A stretch of DNA of 64,000 bases from Myxococcales bacterium (GCA_016720595.1 JADKKI010000030.1:155206-219205); one strand, 5' to 3'. Numbered from the stretch's first letter, positions 19,720 through 30,065 are shown. Translations and numbers: made by a program. The notes: generated from the sequence alone by a model not told the origin.

Positions 19720-21363
19720 TCAGGCGAACGCGCGGTCGCTGGCCTCGCGCACCGTCTCGAACTCCTGCTGCGCCTCATCGTAGTCGCGCAGGAAGAACGG
19801 GTCGAACAGCGGGAACAGGTCGGGATAGATCGCGGCGTCGTCGTCGGAGATCACGCCGTCCTTTGCGAGCGCCAGCGTATGCGCGCGGAACTGGCCGCGG
19901 AGCTCCTCGATCTCGGCGATCGTGAAGGCCTTGGGATCGCGGACGCGCGCGGCGAGCTCGTGAGCGAGCGGTGGGATCGGGACCACGGGCGCGTAGTGCG
20001 TGAACATCGCGAGCTGGCCCGTCAGCCAGCGCCGGAACCCGGAGCTGCGCGCACGATCGAGATCCGCGGGCCAGCGATAGCCGAGGGCCGGTGCGATGCG
20101 CCTCCGCCACACGAGATCGAACAGCGCGTCGCACAGCGCCGGCAGGTCGCGTCCGCGGCCGATCTCCTGGACGAGGTCAGAGATGAACCACACGCCCTGC
20201 ACGGTGAACGTCTCCGGCCGCACCAGATCGATCCAGCCGCGCACCATCGCCGAGCGCGACACCAGGCTCTGCCAGTTCATCCGCGTCCACTGGAAGTCGG
20301 CGACGAAGAACCGCGTGTACTTCGCCGCGAACTGACGCCACGCCTCGGAGTCCACCGGAAGCTGGCCGGGCTCGCCGCGGAGCACGAAGCCGATCACCTG
20401 GTGGAGCAGCCACGGCAGGTCATCACGCTGTGCCACGGGGAGCGCCTCGTACAGCGGATAGATCTGCCGCTTCGCGAAGTCGTAGTCGGGGTGCTTGCCG
20501 CGCGTGACCAGGCCGTGCGTGAACACCATGTCGGCGAGCACCAGGCTGACGGCCTCGCTCATCATCCGGTAGGCGATGTAGATCCGCCGGTGATCGATCG
20601 TGTCGGCCCCGTCGAACACGAGGTCCGGCATCAGCTGATGCATGACGTCGTGGAACATGTACGTGGCCTCGTGGATCGCATCGCTCTTGGGCACGTAGGG
20701 GAGGCCGCCGTTGAGGCCGGGAAACCAGTAGTTCCCGTCGCGCCGGCTCTTCGCACCACGAAAGAACACGCCCTGATCCACGACGTACGCGAGCGCGCCC
20801 GCGATCGGCGGCGCGAGATCCTGGTACAGCGGATGCTCGGTCAGCAGGCGCGCATCGATCGACCACCGATCATCGTCGGGATCCATCCACCGCAGCGTCC
20901 TGGGCGCCTTGTGGTGCAGGGAGACGCGCGCGAACGCGGAGAGGCACTGTTCACGTGCGGAGTTCTTGAGCCCGGCGAGTGACATCTCCTCGAGCGTGGC
21001 CCCGGCGTTCGAGGTGAACGCGGAGTCCCAGTCGAACAGCGTGGGATCTTCGGGGCGCAGCTTGCTCCCATCGAACTGGCCGGCGACCTCGCGGATGTAC
21101 GTCCGCCGCACCACCTGGCCGCGCTCGTCCTTCACCCACGCGTGGAGCCGGCAGATGTTGCGCGCGGGACCCACGTGATCGTTCGCGACCAGATCTCCGG
21201 CGAGGTCGAACAGGTTGCTCTCGTCGGCGAGCACGGCGCGCGCGGACGCGAGCCACCCTGCGATCACCTCGGGTTCCTCGGTGGGGCGCTCGACGATCAG
21301 CGGCTGCGCGTGCCGTTCGAGGAAGCGCCGGTACTCGGCGATCTTCCGTCGATTGGTCGTCAT
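19720..21363 (-). CDS. Conserved-looking soluble protein of unknown function (547 aa)
   Basis: I do not recognise the family. The ATG at 21363 gives MTTNRRKIAEYRRFLERHAQ. The protein is rich in Trp, Tyr, His and Asp, with no signal peptide or membrane segment. Around residue 233 there is a histidine/acid cluster (HEATYMFHDVMHQLMPD), followed about 15 residues on by DTIDHRRIYIAYRMMSEAVSL; these look like metal- or cofactor-binding helices. Another conserved-looking stretch is GNYWFPGLNGGLPYVPKSDA. The base composition matches the neighbours. It lies upstream of the giant kinase gene on the same strand (54 bases between) and is divergent from the zinc-ribbon gene. It could be an oxygenase-like or ferritin-like enzyme, but this is a guess. 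Confidence 0.85.
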   Translation of the reverse strand: MTTNRRKIAEYRRFLERHAQPLIVERPTEEPEVIAGWLASARAVLADESNLFDLAGDLVANDHVGPARNICRLHAWVKDERGQVVRRTYIREVAGQFDGSKLRPEDPTLFDWDSAFTSNAGATLEEMSLAGLKNSAREQCLSAFARVSLHHKAPRTLRWMDPDDDRWSIDARLLTEHPLYQDLAPPIAGALAYVVDQGVFFRGAKSRRDGNYWFPGLNGGLPYVPKSDAIHEATYMFHDVMHQLMPDLVFDGADTIDHRRIYIAYRMMSEAVSLVLADMVFTHGLVTRGKHPDYDFAKRQIYPLYEALPVAQRDDLPWLLHQVIGFVLRGEPGQLPVDSEAWRQFAAKYTRFFVADFQWTRMNWQSLVSRSAMVRGWIDLVRPETFTVQGVWFISDLVQEIGRGRDLPALCDALFDLVWRRRIAPALGYRWPADLDRARSSGFRRWLTGQLAMFTHYAPVVPIPPLAHELAARVRDPKAFTIAEIEELRGQFRAHTLALAKDGVISDDDAAIYPDLFPLFDPFFLRDYDEAQQEFETVREASDRAFA

Positions 21364-21399
21364 GAGAACGATCGCCACGCGCCAGTGTATCCTGACGGG

Positions 21400-21756
21400 G
21401 TGCGCTGCCCAGCCTGTGCGGATGCTGTCCTCGACAAGGAAGGCAATTGCCGCACGTGCGGCGGCGTGTGGCTCGACGAGGAGCGCGTGGAGGCCCAGGC
21501 CCCACTTGCCTACACCGGCGGCGCCTACAGCGAGCGCCACTGTCCCGCTTGCGACGAGACCATGGACGAGCCCCGGATCTATGACGTGCCCGTGGATCGC
21601 TGCGCCGCGCACGGCATCTGGTTCGACAAGGCGGAGCTCGAGGAGGTGCTGAGGCGCTCGCGCGGCGATGCGCCCGCTCCCGTCCCCGAGCCGAGCCCGG
21701 CGGACTCGCTCAACATGCTGATCGACGCCGTCCGGATCTGGCGCCGCGAGCCCTGA
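21400..21756 (+). CDS. TFIIB-type zinc-ribbon (zf-TFIIB) protein
   Basis: A 118-residue protein beginning VRCPACADAVLD (GTG at 21400). It has two zinc-ribbon halves: CPAC...CRTCGGVWLDEERVE, and CPACDETMDEPRIYDVPVDRCAAHGIWFDKAELEEVL. The repeated CxxCGGxWLDxxE theme is the zf-TFIIB domain found in many small bacterial proteins of unknown role. The acidic/proline C-terminus is probably disordered. Its start lies 36 bases from the divergent start of the unknown 547-residue gene. Confidence 0.8.
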   Translation: MRCPACADAVLDKEGNCRTCGGVWLDEERVEAQAPLAYTGGAYSERHCPACDETMDEPRIYDVPVDRCAAHGIWFDKAELEEVLRRSRGDAPAPVPEPSPADSLNMLIDAVRIWRREP

Positions 21757-21839
21757 GCGGTCCCCGAGGTGGACAGATCACCCTCGGCCGGGCGTGGTTC
21801 GTGACCGTGCTCGGCTTGATCGGGCTCAGCTCGGATTTC

Positions 21840-21982
21840 AAACCCAGGAAGCCAGGAACCCAGGTCGGAGGATTTGGCCTGGCCATTCCAGGTCAAAGTC
21901 CGCTGCCTTGCGAGGTGGGAGAATTTGGCCAGGTCAATTCCAGGTCAAAGTCCGCTGCCTTGCTTCCCTGCTTCCTTGGTTT
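21840..21982. repeat. MITE-like intergenic element with inner 27-base direct repeats
   Basis: A 143-base stretch bounded by imperfect inverted ends: AAACCCAGGAAGCCAGGAAC on the left, and on the opposite strand from the right, AAACCAAGGAAGCAGGGAAG. Inside, a 27-base sequence beginning ATTCCAGGTCAAAGTCCGCT occurs twice without mismatch, at 21885-21911 and 21937-21963, each preceded by a TTTGGCC(T/A)GG block. No gene is seen between 21757 and 22049. Confidence 0.6.
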
Positions 21983-22049
21983 GATCTCTCCGCACATATC
22001 TGGGGCGGGGGCCGGGGCACGGTGACGTGATCGGGCAACGGTCGCTACT

Positions 22050-22832
22050 TCAGCCGAGGTGCGCGCGCACGAACGCGGCGATCCGCGTGTGGACGGGTGT
22101 GGGCGCATCGCGAAACGGTGCGTGGCCCGCGCCGTGCACGAGCTCGATCTCGACAGGCCCGGCGAGCCCGCGCTGGATCGCGAACACCTGCGCCGTCGTC
22201 CCGTACTCGTCGTCCTCGCCCTGGAGGATCAAGGTCGGTGCGGTGATCTCGGGGAGCAGGGCTTCGAGATTCCACGCGCGGAACGCCGGATCGAGCCACG
22301 CGCGGTTCCAGCCCCAGAACGCGCCGTCGACATCGGCGTGATGGCGCGCGAGCTTCGCGCGGAGGTTGCCGGTGCGATACGCCGCAGCCGCCGCGGCGAT
22401 CGAGGGCAGCGCCGCGTCCTCGACGAACACGTGCGGCGCGATCAAGACCAGGGCGCGCGGAGCCACCCGGTGCTCGCCGGCGGCGATGATCGCGATCGAG
22501 GCGCCATCGCTGTGGCCGATCAGGATCGGGTCGGTGATCCCTGCCGCCGCGAGGATCGCTGGGAGGCGCGCCGCCTCGTCGTGCATGTAGTGGAGCGGGC
22601 GGGGCACGCTCGTCGGGGTGGAGTGGCCATAGCCCTGGCGCGCAAACACCAGCGCCGGCCGTCCGCTGGCCGTGGCGATCTGCTCCGGCGTCTCGTGCCA
22701 CTGCGTGATCGAGCCGAGGCCTTCGTGGAGGAACACGAGGTCCGGGCCACCGTCACGGGGCGGACCTACCCAGCACGCTTCGATCTCGAGCCCATCGATC
22801 TCGAGCCGCTCGGTCACGGGGGCGGTGCTCAT
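22050..22832 (-). CDS. Alpha/beta hydrolase
   Basis: A 260-residue alpha/beta-fold hydrolase. Oxyanion-hole region LVFLHEGLGSITQWHETP; nucleophile elbow GHSDGAS (Ser nucleophile); acid in LQGEDDEYG; catalytic His in HGAGHAPFRDAP. No signal peptide, so cytoplasmic. The ATG at 22832 overlaps the stop of the CoA-ligase gene by four bases (ATGA), showing translational coupling. It may hydrolyse an ester or thioester linked to the ligase's substrate; the actual substrate is not shown by the sequence. Confidence 0.85.
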   Translation of the reverse strand: MSTAPVTERLEIDGLEIEACWVGPPRDGGPDLVFLHEGLGSITQWHETPEQIATASGRPALVFARQGYGHSTPTSVPRPLHYMHDEAARLPAILAAAGITDPILIGHSDGASIAIIAAGEHRVAPRALVLIAPHVFVEDAALPSIAAAAAAYRTGNLRAKLARHHADVDGAFWGWNRAWLDPAFRAWNLEALLPEITAPTLILQGEDDEYGTTAQVFAIQRGLAGPVEIELVHGAGHAPFRDAPTPVHTRIAAFVRAHLG

Positions 22833-24433
22833 CGGCCGCGCAGTCGGAAGCGCTGGATCTTGCCGGTCGCCGTCTTCGGCAGCTCGTCCACGAACTCGAT
22901 CCAGCGCGGGTACTTGAACGGCGCGAGCTTGGTCTTCACGAACGCCTGGAGCTCCGCGACCGAGGCCACCCCGCCTGGCTTCAGGATCACGAACGCCCGG
23001 GGCTTGGTCAGCCCATCGGCATCGTCGTGCCCGACCACCGCCGCCTCGAGAACGGACGGGTGCTCCGCGAGCGCGGACTCGACCTCGAACGGGGAGACCC
23101 AGATGCCGCCGACCTTGAGCATGTCGTCGGCGCGCCCGCAGTACGTCCAGCGCCCGTCTGCATCGCGGGTGTATCGATCTCCGGTGCGGGTCCATGGCCC
23201 GTGGAACGTGGCCTGGCTGCGGGCGCGATCCGCCCAGTAGCCGGTGCACGAGGTCGGCCCGCGCACCCACAGCGCACCCTCCTCGCCGGTCTCCGCCGGG
23301 CCACCATCATCGCTGCGCAGATCGAGATCGTAGCCGGGCACCGGGCGGCCGGTGGTGCCGTACGCGATATCGCCGGGCCGGTTGGACAGGAAGATGTGGA
23401 GCATCTCGGTGGAGCCGATGCCGTCGAGGATCTCGGTGCCCATCCGCTCCCGCCAGCGTTCGCCGACGTGCCGCGGCAGCGCCTCGCCCGCCGACGTGGA
23501 GATCCGGAGCCGCTCGGTGGGCGCGAGGGCCGGATCCGCGAGCAGCGACGCGAACAGTGTGGGTACGCCGCAGAAGATCGTGGGCGCGTGGGTGGTCAGC
23601 GCGGCGATCACCGAGGTCGGCGTGGAGCGCCCGGCGTGAAGCACGGCCGTGGCGCCGACGGAGAACGGGAACGTCAGGCCATTGCCGAGCCCGTACGCGA
23701 AGAACAGCTTCGCGGCCGAGAACACGACGTCGTCCGGCCTGATGCCGAGCACCGCACGCGCATAGAGCGCTGCCGTCTGGATCGGGCTGGCGTGCACGTG
23801 CATCGCGCCCTTCGGCTTCCCCGTCGATCCCGACGAGTACAGCCAGAACGCGACGTCATCGGGCGTGGTCGAGGCGAACGTGGTCAGCGGGGGCGCCGCC
23901 TCCACGAGCGGCTCCCAGCGCGGAAACGCGCCGGCCTCTCCGCCGAGCGGGCTGCGGACGACGGCCACCGCGGCGAGCGCGGGTGCATCGGCGATCGCCG
24001 GTGCGAGCTTACCCACCAGCGCATCGCTGACGAGCAGCGCGCGGGCGCGCGAATCCCGCAGCAGGTGGCGGTAGTCGTCCGTGGTGAGCAGGGTGTTGAA
24101 CGGCACCGGCACCGCACCGAGGGCGATCGCCCCGAGGAACACCGCCGGGAACTCCGCGGTGTCGAGGAGGCACAGCGCCACCCGCTGCTCCGCCTCCACA
24201 CCCAGCTCGCGGAGCGCCTCCGCCGCGCGCCACGCTCGCTCGGCGAGCGCGCGATACGTGTGGCGCCCATCGTCATCGATCACCGCGATGCGATCGCCGC
24301 GGCCCTCGGCGACATGGCGCTCGAGGAGATCGACCGCGAGGTTGTAGTCCCGCGGCAGCTCGACCCGCGGCGGGCTCGTCGTCAGGTCGACGGTCGAGTA
24401 AGACGGCACGCCCGACCGTACCCGATCACTCAC
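22829..24433 (-). CDS. Benzoate-CoA ligase family protein (AMP-forming)
   Basis: About 534 residues. An ANL-superfamily acyl/aryl-CoA synthetase: P-loop-like YSSGSTGKPKGAMHVH, EILDGIGSTEMLHIFLSN, YGTTGRPVPGYDLDL, the hinge region GRADDMLKVGGIWVSPFEVE, and the C-terminal acylation lysine in PKTATGKIQRFRLR. The STEMLHIF motif and overall order are those of the benzoate-CoA ligase family, which activates aromatic acids for degradation or biosynthesis. The chosen GTG at 24433 shares GTGA with the upstream toxin gene's stop. It is coupled to the hydrolase gene downstream. No benzoyl-CoA catabolic genes are near, so the physiological acid is open. Confidence 0.88.
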   Translation of the reverse strand: MSDRVRSGVPSYSTVDLTTSPPRVELPRDYNLAVDLLERHVAEGRGDRIAVIDDDGRHTYRALAERAWRAAEALRELGVEAEQRVALCLLDTAEFPAVFLGAIALGAVPVPFNTLLTTDDYRHLLRDSRARALLVSDALVGKLAPAIADAPALAAVAVVRSPLGGEAGAFPRWEPLVEAAPPLTTFASTTPDDVAFWLYSSGSTGKPKGAMHVHASPIQTAALYARAVLGIRPDDVVFSAAKLFFAYGLGNGLTFPFSVGATAVLHAGRSTPTSVIAALTTHAPTIFCGVPTLFASLLADPALAPTERLRISTSAGEALPRHVGERWRERMGTEILDGIGSTEMLHIFLSNRPGDIAYGTTGRPVPGYDLDLRSDDGGPAETGEEGALWVRGPTSCTGYWADRARSQATFHGPWTRTGDRYTRDADGRWTYCGRADDMLKVGGIWVSPFEVESALAEHPSVLEAAVVGHDDADGLTKPRAFVILKPGGVASVAELQAFVKTKLAPFKYPRWIEFVDELPKTATGKIQRFRLRGR

Positions 24434-25011
24434 CGGTTGCGACGCTGTGTCGGCACGATGCCGCGGGTCCATCGCGGTAGGGCGCCGGGCCTGCGCCAGG
24501 TCATGACGCCGGCGGAGAACGTCGCGATCGGCTGGAACGGCTGGTCGGCGGAGCTGTTGTCGTACAGCTTGACGTTCGGGACGAACGTGACCGCGACCTT
24601 GAGGTTCGCGAGCGATCGGTTGAATCGTGCGGCGAGCTTCTCTGGTGGGACGCTGTGTCCGCCTCGGGCGATCCGCTGGTCGACGCGGTGCCGCGACAGC
24701 TCCGGGCTCGCAACACCGATGTACAACAGTGTGACGTCGAAGCCCGCGGCGACGGCGCGGCGGAGCATCGCGACCTTCGCCCCCACAGGATCGGAGAACA
24801 CGGTCTCCGTGATGAAGCCGAGATCGTCGACGATCATGCGATCCCGCGTCTGATCCAGGATCGCGGCGGCCTCGAGCGAATCGATCCCCGTCTCTGCTGC
24901 GAGCACGTCCGCGTTCAAGAACGGCAACGCGAGCTTCTGGAGGTACACCCGGTAGAACGTCGACTTGCCGGCGCCATTGGGCCCGGCGAGGAGCACGAGC
25001 TGAGGCTTCAT
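24430..25011 (-). CDS. Zeta-toxin-like AAA/P-loop kinase (putative toxin)
   Basis: A 193-residue P-loop protein: MKPQLVLLAGPNGAGKST, then FLNADVLAAE, DRMIVDDLGFITETVFSDP, the LLYIGVASPELSRHRV stretch and RIARGGHSVPPEKLAARFNRSL. This layout is the zeta-toxin-like family, which phosphorylates UDP-N-acetylglucosamine or related targets in known members. Its ATG overlaps the upstream small gene's stop by four bases. The C-terminal ~25 residues (GALPRWTRGIVPTQRRNR) are basic and divergent. Together with the upstream ParD-like gene this forms a likely toxin-antitoxin operon; activity is inferred. Confidence 0.8.
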   Translation of the reverse strand: MKPQLVLLAGPNGAGKSTFYRVYLQKLALPFLNADVLAAETGIDSLEAAAILDQTRDRMIVDDLGFITETVFSDPVGAKVAMLRRAVAAGFDVTLLYIGVASPELSRHRVDQRIARGGHSVPPEKLAARFNRSLANLKVAVTFVPNVKLYDNSSADQPFQPIATFSAGVMTWRRPGALPRWTRGIVPTQRRNR

Positions 25012-25385
25012 CGCGCCGCGGTGCGCCTGCGCGGCTTGCGGGGCGCGCGTGCGATTGCCTTGCGCTTGCCGTCACGCGTGAGTGCGACGATCTCTCCGGG
25101 TTTGGTCTCTTCGTACCTGAGCTCGTTCTCGTCGCGGATCAGCTTGGCTGCCGCGCTCCGGCCGTCGTCGGTGTCCGCGAACGCGAGAGCATCGGCGAGC
25201 CCTTCATCGTAGCTCCGAGCCTTGAGGCGCTGCATCGCTCCGGCCGTGATCACGGCCTCGACAACCTCGCCGAGCCGAGCCCAGTGCTCGACCTGCTCGG
25301 TCAACGAGCGGTCCTGGACCGCCGCCACCGTACGCGCGTGAACCATCAGGGCCTCGCTCAGTCGCACCGGGATCCCGTTCGCCAT
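25008..25385 (-). CDS. ParD-like antitoxin
   Basis: A 125-residue protein. The N-terminal part (GIPVRLSEALMVHARTVA, then DRSLTEQVEHWARLG) matches the ParD-like antitoxin pattern, a ribbon-helix-helix-type DNA-binding region. The middle has an acidic helix (DALAFADTDDGRSAAAKLI), and the C-terminus is very basic (KRKAIARAPRKPRRRTAAR). It precedes and overlaps the zeta-like toxin gene (ATGA), the usual antitoxin-first order. A perfect 7-base inverted repeat sits just upstream of its start, consistent with autoregulation. Confidence 0.75.
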   Translation of the reverse strand: MANGIPVRLSEALMVHARTVAAVQDRSLTEQVEHWARLGEVVEAVITAGAMQRLKARSYDEGLADALAFADTDDGRSAAAKLIRDENELRYEETKPGEIVALTRDGKRKAIARAPRKPRRRTAAR

Positions 25386-25393
25386 CCTTCGAA

Positions 25394-25410
25394 TGTAGCA
25401 TTCTGCTACA
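25394..25410 (-). promoter_or_regulatory. Palindromic operator upstream of the antitoxin gene
   Basis: TGTAGCA-TTC-TGCTACA is a perfect 7-base inverted repeat with a 3-base spacer, 8 bases upstream of the antitoxin ATG. On the coding strand the sequence between repeat and start is CGAAGG. Ribbon-helix-helix antitoxins commonly bind such short dyads to repress their own operon; binding here is inferred. It also lies next to the malic enzyme stop. Confidence 0.6.
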
Positions 25411-25415
25411 CAGCG

Positions 25416-26669
<1,254 letters not shown>

Positions 26670-26722
26670 ATGACCGGACACCGTAGACCTCCGGAGACAC
26701 GGGTGCAAATCGCCCCGCGCGA

Positions 26723-27265
26723 ATGTACGCTCTGGCCGTGCCCGACGAGCCTCCCGCGGTTCCTGCCGACCTCCAGGCCGCGATCGAGGGTGCCGCGGAC
26801 TCCGTCAAGGGCGATCCGGACAGCTCCCGCAAGCTCGAGTTCTTGATCGACGCCCTGATCATGCGCGGCCAGCTCCCCGAGCGGTTCAAGACGGTGATCG
26901 CCCGGATCCAGGCCGATCGCTCGCCGCGCGTGCACCTGGCGGTTCATGACAACAAGTACGAGATCGAGAGCCGCGACATCGATTGCGCGGCGCGGATCCC
27001 GCTGTGCGGCGCACGGTGCTGCGGGTTCAAGGTGGCGCTGTCCGAGCAGGACGTCCGCGAGGGCAAGGTCCCGTTCGTGATCGATCGCCCGTACGAGCTG
27101 CCCCGCGACCCCGAGACCAAGCTCTGCACCTGCATGAACGCCGAGGGCGCGTGCACGATCTACGAGGTGCGCCCGGGCACCTGCCGCACCTACGACTGCA
27201 CCGAGGACCGCCGCGTGTGGATCGACTTCGAGAACCGGATCCCCGCGCCGATGCCCGAGCGCTGA
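26723..27265 (+). CDS. YkgJ-family cysteine cluster protein
   Basis: A 180-residue protein. The N-terminal half is helical. The C-terminal half carries the YkgJ-type metal/iron-sulfur-binding cysteine pattern: [41 protein letters not shown] and [10 protein letters not shown]. Family members are predicted zinc- or Fe-S-binding proteins with no agreed function. The start is ATG 26723; a GTG at 26738 is possible. It is divergent from malic enzyme and converges on the FHA gene with two bases between. Confidence 0.85.
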   Translation: MYALAVPDEPPAVPADLQAAIEGAADSVKGDPDSSRKLEFLIDALIMRGQLPERFKTVIARIQADRSPRVHLAVHDNKYEIESRDIDCAARIPLCGARCCGFKVALSEQDVREGKVPFVIDRPYELPRDPETKLCTCMNAEGACTIYEVRPGTCRTYDCTEDRRVWIDFENRIPAPMPER

Positions 27266-27267
27266 CC

Positions 27268-28323
27268 TCAAGTCTGCGGCGGCTTCGCCTCGAAGCGAAA
27301 CTCGATGCAGCCCACGGTCACGAGATCACCGTCGTGGATCGGGACGTCGTCGCGCCCCAGTTGCTTGCCGTTGACGGAGCAACCGTTCGCGGTCCCCAGA
27401 TCCCCCAGAACCCAGGCCCCATCGATCAGCTGGATGCGCGCGTGTCGTCGGCTGACGGTGTGGGCGAAGATCCGGATCTCGTTATCGGCGCTCCGCCCGA
27501 TCATCGACTTTGCCTGCAACTCGATCCGCGGGCCCGCGATCGCGGGCGAGATGCCGATCAGCGCGGCCACCGTCGCGGCGGACTCGGTCGTGGATCGGGT
27601 CGCGATGACGACCGCGGGCCGGGCGTCCGCGTCAACCTCCGCGGCTGACGCTGGTTGTTCGTAGCGTGACGCCTCGATCATCAGCTGGGCGTGCATCTCG
27701 GCGAGGGCGGAGCCGTCGTTCCCGACGAACCCCACGCTGTGTTCGATCTCGCGTGCTCGCGCGCGTAGTCCCGCAACTGCCACTTCACGAGCCATGACAC
27801 CAGCCGCATGGCGTGCGGACGCGCGCTCGAGGTCGGCCCGCACGAGCAACACATCGCGCTCGGCTTCGCGGTGCCTCGCGTGAGGATCGTCTCCGAACGC
27901 GATCTCGATGCTCGTCGAGACCCGGTGCGCGCTTCCATCAACCCCACGCCCCTCGATCGAGAGCTCGCCGAGGTTGGCAGTCGCCAGGTGACTCCCGTCG
28001 ACGAACAGCTCGAGACCGATGACCCGCGTCTCGCCCGCGCACAGGTCGCCGAGATCAGCGTGCACGACGTTGGCCGGCCCGTCCGTCAGATCAACGATGG
28101 GAATCACGGTGAGCAGACGAACGCCCGCCGAGAGGCGGAGCTCCAGGCGAAGCTGCTCGGCGACGTGCCCCCCGCTCGAGGAAGGCGAGGTCGCGGGTGC
28201 TGCGACGATCCGGACCGCGACCCACATGCTCGTCAGACCGCGACGGAAGATGTTCGTGCGGACACAACGCGCCGAGACGGCGAACGGAGCTTCCACGAAG
28301 GCCTTGGTCTCCGAGATCGACAT
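27268..28323 (-). CDS. FHA-domain protein with VWA-C-terminal-like N-terminal half
   Basis: A 351-residue protein. The C-terminal ~95 residues are a clear FHA domain (SMIGRSADNEIRIFAHTVSRRHARIQL, cited only by its R, S and H contacts; then LGTANGCSVNGKQL), which binds phosphothreonine. The N-terminal part (residues about 55-180, with LELRLSAGVRLL and VHADLGDLCAGETRVIGLEL) resembles the beta-rich tail that follows von Willebrand A domains, but no VWA domain or MIDAS is present. It could be a truncated VWA-FHA protein. The start ATG lies three bases after the pirin stop, so it is the last gene of a three-gene operon. Kinases elsewhere in the window are possible partners (inference). Confidence 0.75.
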   Translation of the reverse strand: MSISETKAFVEAPFAVSARCVRTNIFRRGLTSMWVAVRIVAAPATSPSSSGGHVAEQLRLELRLSAGVRLLTVIPIVDLTDGPANVVHADLGDLCAGETRVIGLELFVDGSHLATANLGELSIEGRGVDGSAHRVSTSIEIAFGDDPHARHREAERDVLLVRADLERASARHAAGVMAREVAVAGLRARAREIEHSVGFVGNDGSALAEMHAQLMIEASRYEQPASAAEVDADARPAVVIATRSTTESAATVAALIGISPAIAGPRIELQAKSMIGRSADNEIRIFAHTVSRRHARIQLIDGAWVLGDLGTANGCSVNGKQLGRDDVPIHDGDLVTVGCIEFRFEAKPPQT

Positions 28324-28326
28324 GGG

Positions 28327-29226
28327 CTAGTGCGGGCGCTTGGGCTCGTCGGGCAGCGCGATGAACTCGACATCGTCGCCCGGGATCGGCGGGAACCGGC
28401 GCTCGCGCCAGTCTCGCTTCGCCTGCTCGATCCGATCCTTGCTGCTCGAGACGAAGTTCCAGTACATGTGGCGCGCGCCACCGTCGAGCGGTTCGCCGCC
28501 GAGCAGCACCAGCCGCGTGCCGGCCTCGAGCTCGAGACAGACGGTGCGGCCCGGCTTGAACACCAGCATCACGCCGCGATCATAGGCCTCGGCCGCCGCA
28601 CGGATCCGCATCGTCCCCGCCACCGCATAGGCCGCGCGCTCCGCGAACGCCGGCACCTCGATCCGTGTGGCCTCGTGCGCGAGGACGTCGACGTAGAACA
28701 GGGTCGACAGCGTCCGGACCGGCGAGCGCAGGCCGAACGCCTCGCCCGCGAGAACGCGCAGCTCCGCACCATCCTCGATCTTCGACGGCAGCGAGGCCGC
28801 TGGATAGTGCTCGAACGACGGCTCCGCCTCCTCGTGCGCGAGCGGCAGGCCACACCACAGCTGGATGCCGTGCAGGCGATCGCCGGCACGCGCGGGGACC
28901 GAGCGCTCCGAGTGCGTGATGCCGCGGCCCGCGGTCATCCAGTTGACGGCGCCGGGCTGGATCGTCTGCACGGAGCCGAGGCTGTCGCGATGGACGATCT
29001 CGCCCGCGAACAAGTACGTCACGGTGGCGAGCGCGATGTGGGGGTGAGGCCGGACGTCGGTGTGCTGGCCTTCGGCGAGCGTGACCGGGCCCATCTCGTC
29101 GAAGAACAAGAACGGCCCCACCGAGCGGTGCTTCGCGAAGGGGAGCACCCGCGCGACGACCATGTCCCCGACGTCGCGTGCGCGCGGCTCGATCACGAGC
29201 TCGAGATCTTCGTGCAGCTCACCCAT
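28327..29226 (-). CDS. Pirin family protein
   Basis: A 299-residue bicupin. The N-terminal cupin has the pirin metal ligands: [20 protein letters not shown] (the two histidines) and the later H/E of [10 protein letters not shown]. The C-terminal cupin (PEDG-type region, [20 protein letters not shown]) is followed by [19 protein letters not shown], a typical pirin ending. Bacterial pirins include quercetinases and redox-sensing regulators. The ATG at 29226 overlaps the upstream gene's stop by 8 bases, so the two genes are coupled. Confidence 0.92.
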   Translation of the reverse strand: MGELHEDLELVIEPRARDVGDMVVARVLPFAKHRSVGPFLFFDEMGPVTLAEGQHTDVRPHPHIALATVTYLFAGEIVHRDSLGSVQTIQPGAVNWMTAGRGITHSERSVPARAGDRLHGIQLWCGLPLAHEEAEPSFEHYPAASLPSKIEDGAELRVLAGEAFGLRSPVRTLSTLFYVDVLAHEATRIEVPAFAERAAYAVAGTMRIRAAAEAYDRGVMLVFKPGRTVCLELEAGTRLVLLGGEPLDGGARHMYWNFVSSSKDRIEQAKRDWRERRFPPIPGDDVEFIALPDEPKRPH

Positions 29227-30007
29227 CGACGAGGATGGTCGCATCCAGCCGCGCGGCCACCGCGAGGGCGCGGAGGAACGCCGCGAGCTGTTCGATATCC
29301 GGATCTGCCTCGGTGGGGACGTTCGCGGCAGCGAGGGCCTGCTGCTTGCCCTCGGCGTCCTTGAGCAGGAACACGCTGGTGTCGTGCGGGATCACGCCGA
29401 GGAACAGCGCGAGCATCAGCGAGTGCGTGGGGGTCAGGTTCCCGACCATGAACATCATCTGGAACAGCTGATCGCTCGAGACCTCGAGGTTGCCCTCCTC
29501 GGCCGCCCAGCGGACCCCGTACGCGACCCGGCTCTCGAAGTACGTGGTGCCCGAGGCGCGGAGCTTGGCCGTGGGGGTGCCATCCCAGGCGAACTCGCCC
29601 AGGCCGCGCACCAGCAGGGCGCCGGCAGTGTTGTCGAGCTTCGGCGGGAGGCGGGCGAGGAGCCACTGCTCGACGTGCTCCGGAATCGGGTACCGGATCC
29701 GGCGGTGACACGCGAACTCGCGCGTGAGCCCGGCGGGGCAGGTGGCGCAGTGATGGGCCACCTCGTCGAGCGGGCGGGCCTCGTTCATCAGATCCTGCAG
29801 GGTCACGCCCCGCGCCGAGTCCCCGTCGGGCTTGCGCATCGTGAGCTGGATCTCGATCTCGGTGGGAGGCCGCTCCTCGCCGTCCTGCCGCATGTGGGCG
29901 AGGGCAGAGCGGGCCAGGATCCGGGTCCGGTTCAGCTCGACGAGACGGCCGACGCCGAGCTGCTTCTGCGGCTCGCAGCCAATCGCCAGCACGTAGTCGA
30001 TCGCCAT
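29219..30007 (-). CDS. Hypothetical protein with CxxC motif
   Basis: A 262-residue soluble protein starting [15 protein letters not shown] do not recognise it. A cysteine/histidine cluster, [20 protein letters not shown] (about residues 85-105), could bind zinc or an Fe-S centre. The rest is mixed alpha/beta, with a leucine-rich tail. It is the first gene of an operon with the pirin and FHA genes, and is divergent from tRNA-Arg. The coding style and base use match the neighbours, so I regard it as real; function unknown. Confidence 0.75.
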   Translation of the reverse strand: MAIDYVLAIGCEPQKQLGVGRLVELNRTRILARSALAHMRQDGEERPPTEIEIQLTMRKPDGDSARGVTLQDLMNEARPLDEVAHHCATCPAGLTREFACHRRIRYPIPEHVEQWLLARLPPKLDNTAGALLVRGLGEFAWDGTPTAKLRASGTTYFESRVAYGVRWAAEEGNLEVSSDQLFQMMFMVGNLTPTHSLMLALFLGVIPHDTSVFLLKDAEGKQQALAAANVPTEADPDIEQLAAFLRALAVAARLDATILVDG

Positions 30008-30036
30008 GAGCCATGTTAACCCACCCGTCCGACGGC

Positions 30037-30065
30037 TTGTTTCTCCCTGGCCACGCGGGTAGAAC
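30037..30065 (+). promoter_or_regulatory. Sigma-70-type promoter of tRNA-Arg
   Basis: TTGTTT (30037-30042) and TAGAAC (30060-30065) are separated by 17 bases and lie 9 bases before the tRNA's first base. Spacing and position fit a housekeeping promoter. The -10 matches the consensus only in part. Confidence 0.5.

Noticed and set aside
24433..25075. Upstream extension of the CoA-ligase gene to 25075
   Set aside because: The extra ~210 residues are the out-of-frame toxin gene; the ligase homology begins after the GTG at 24433.
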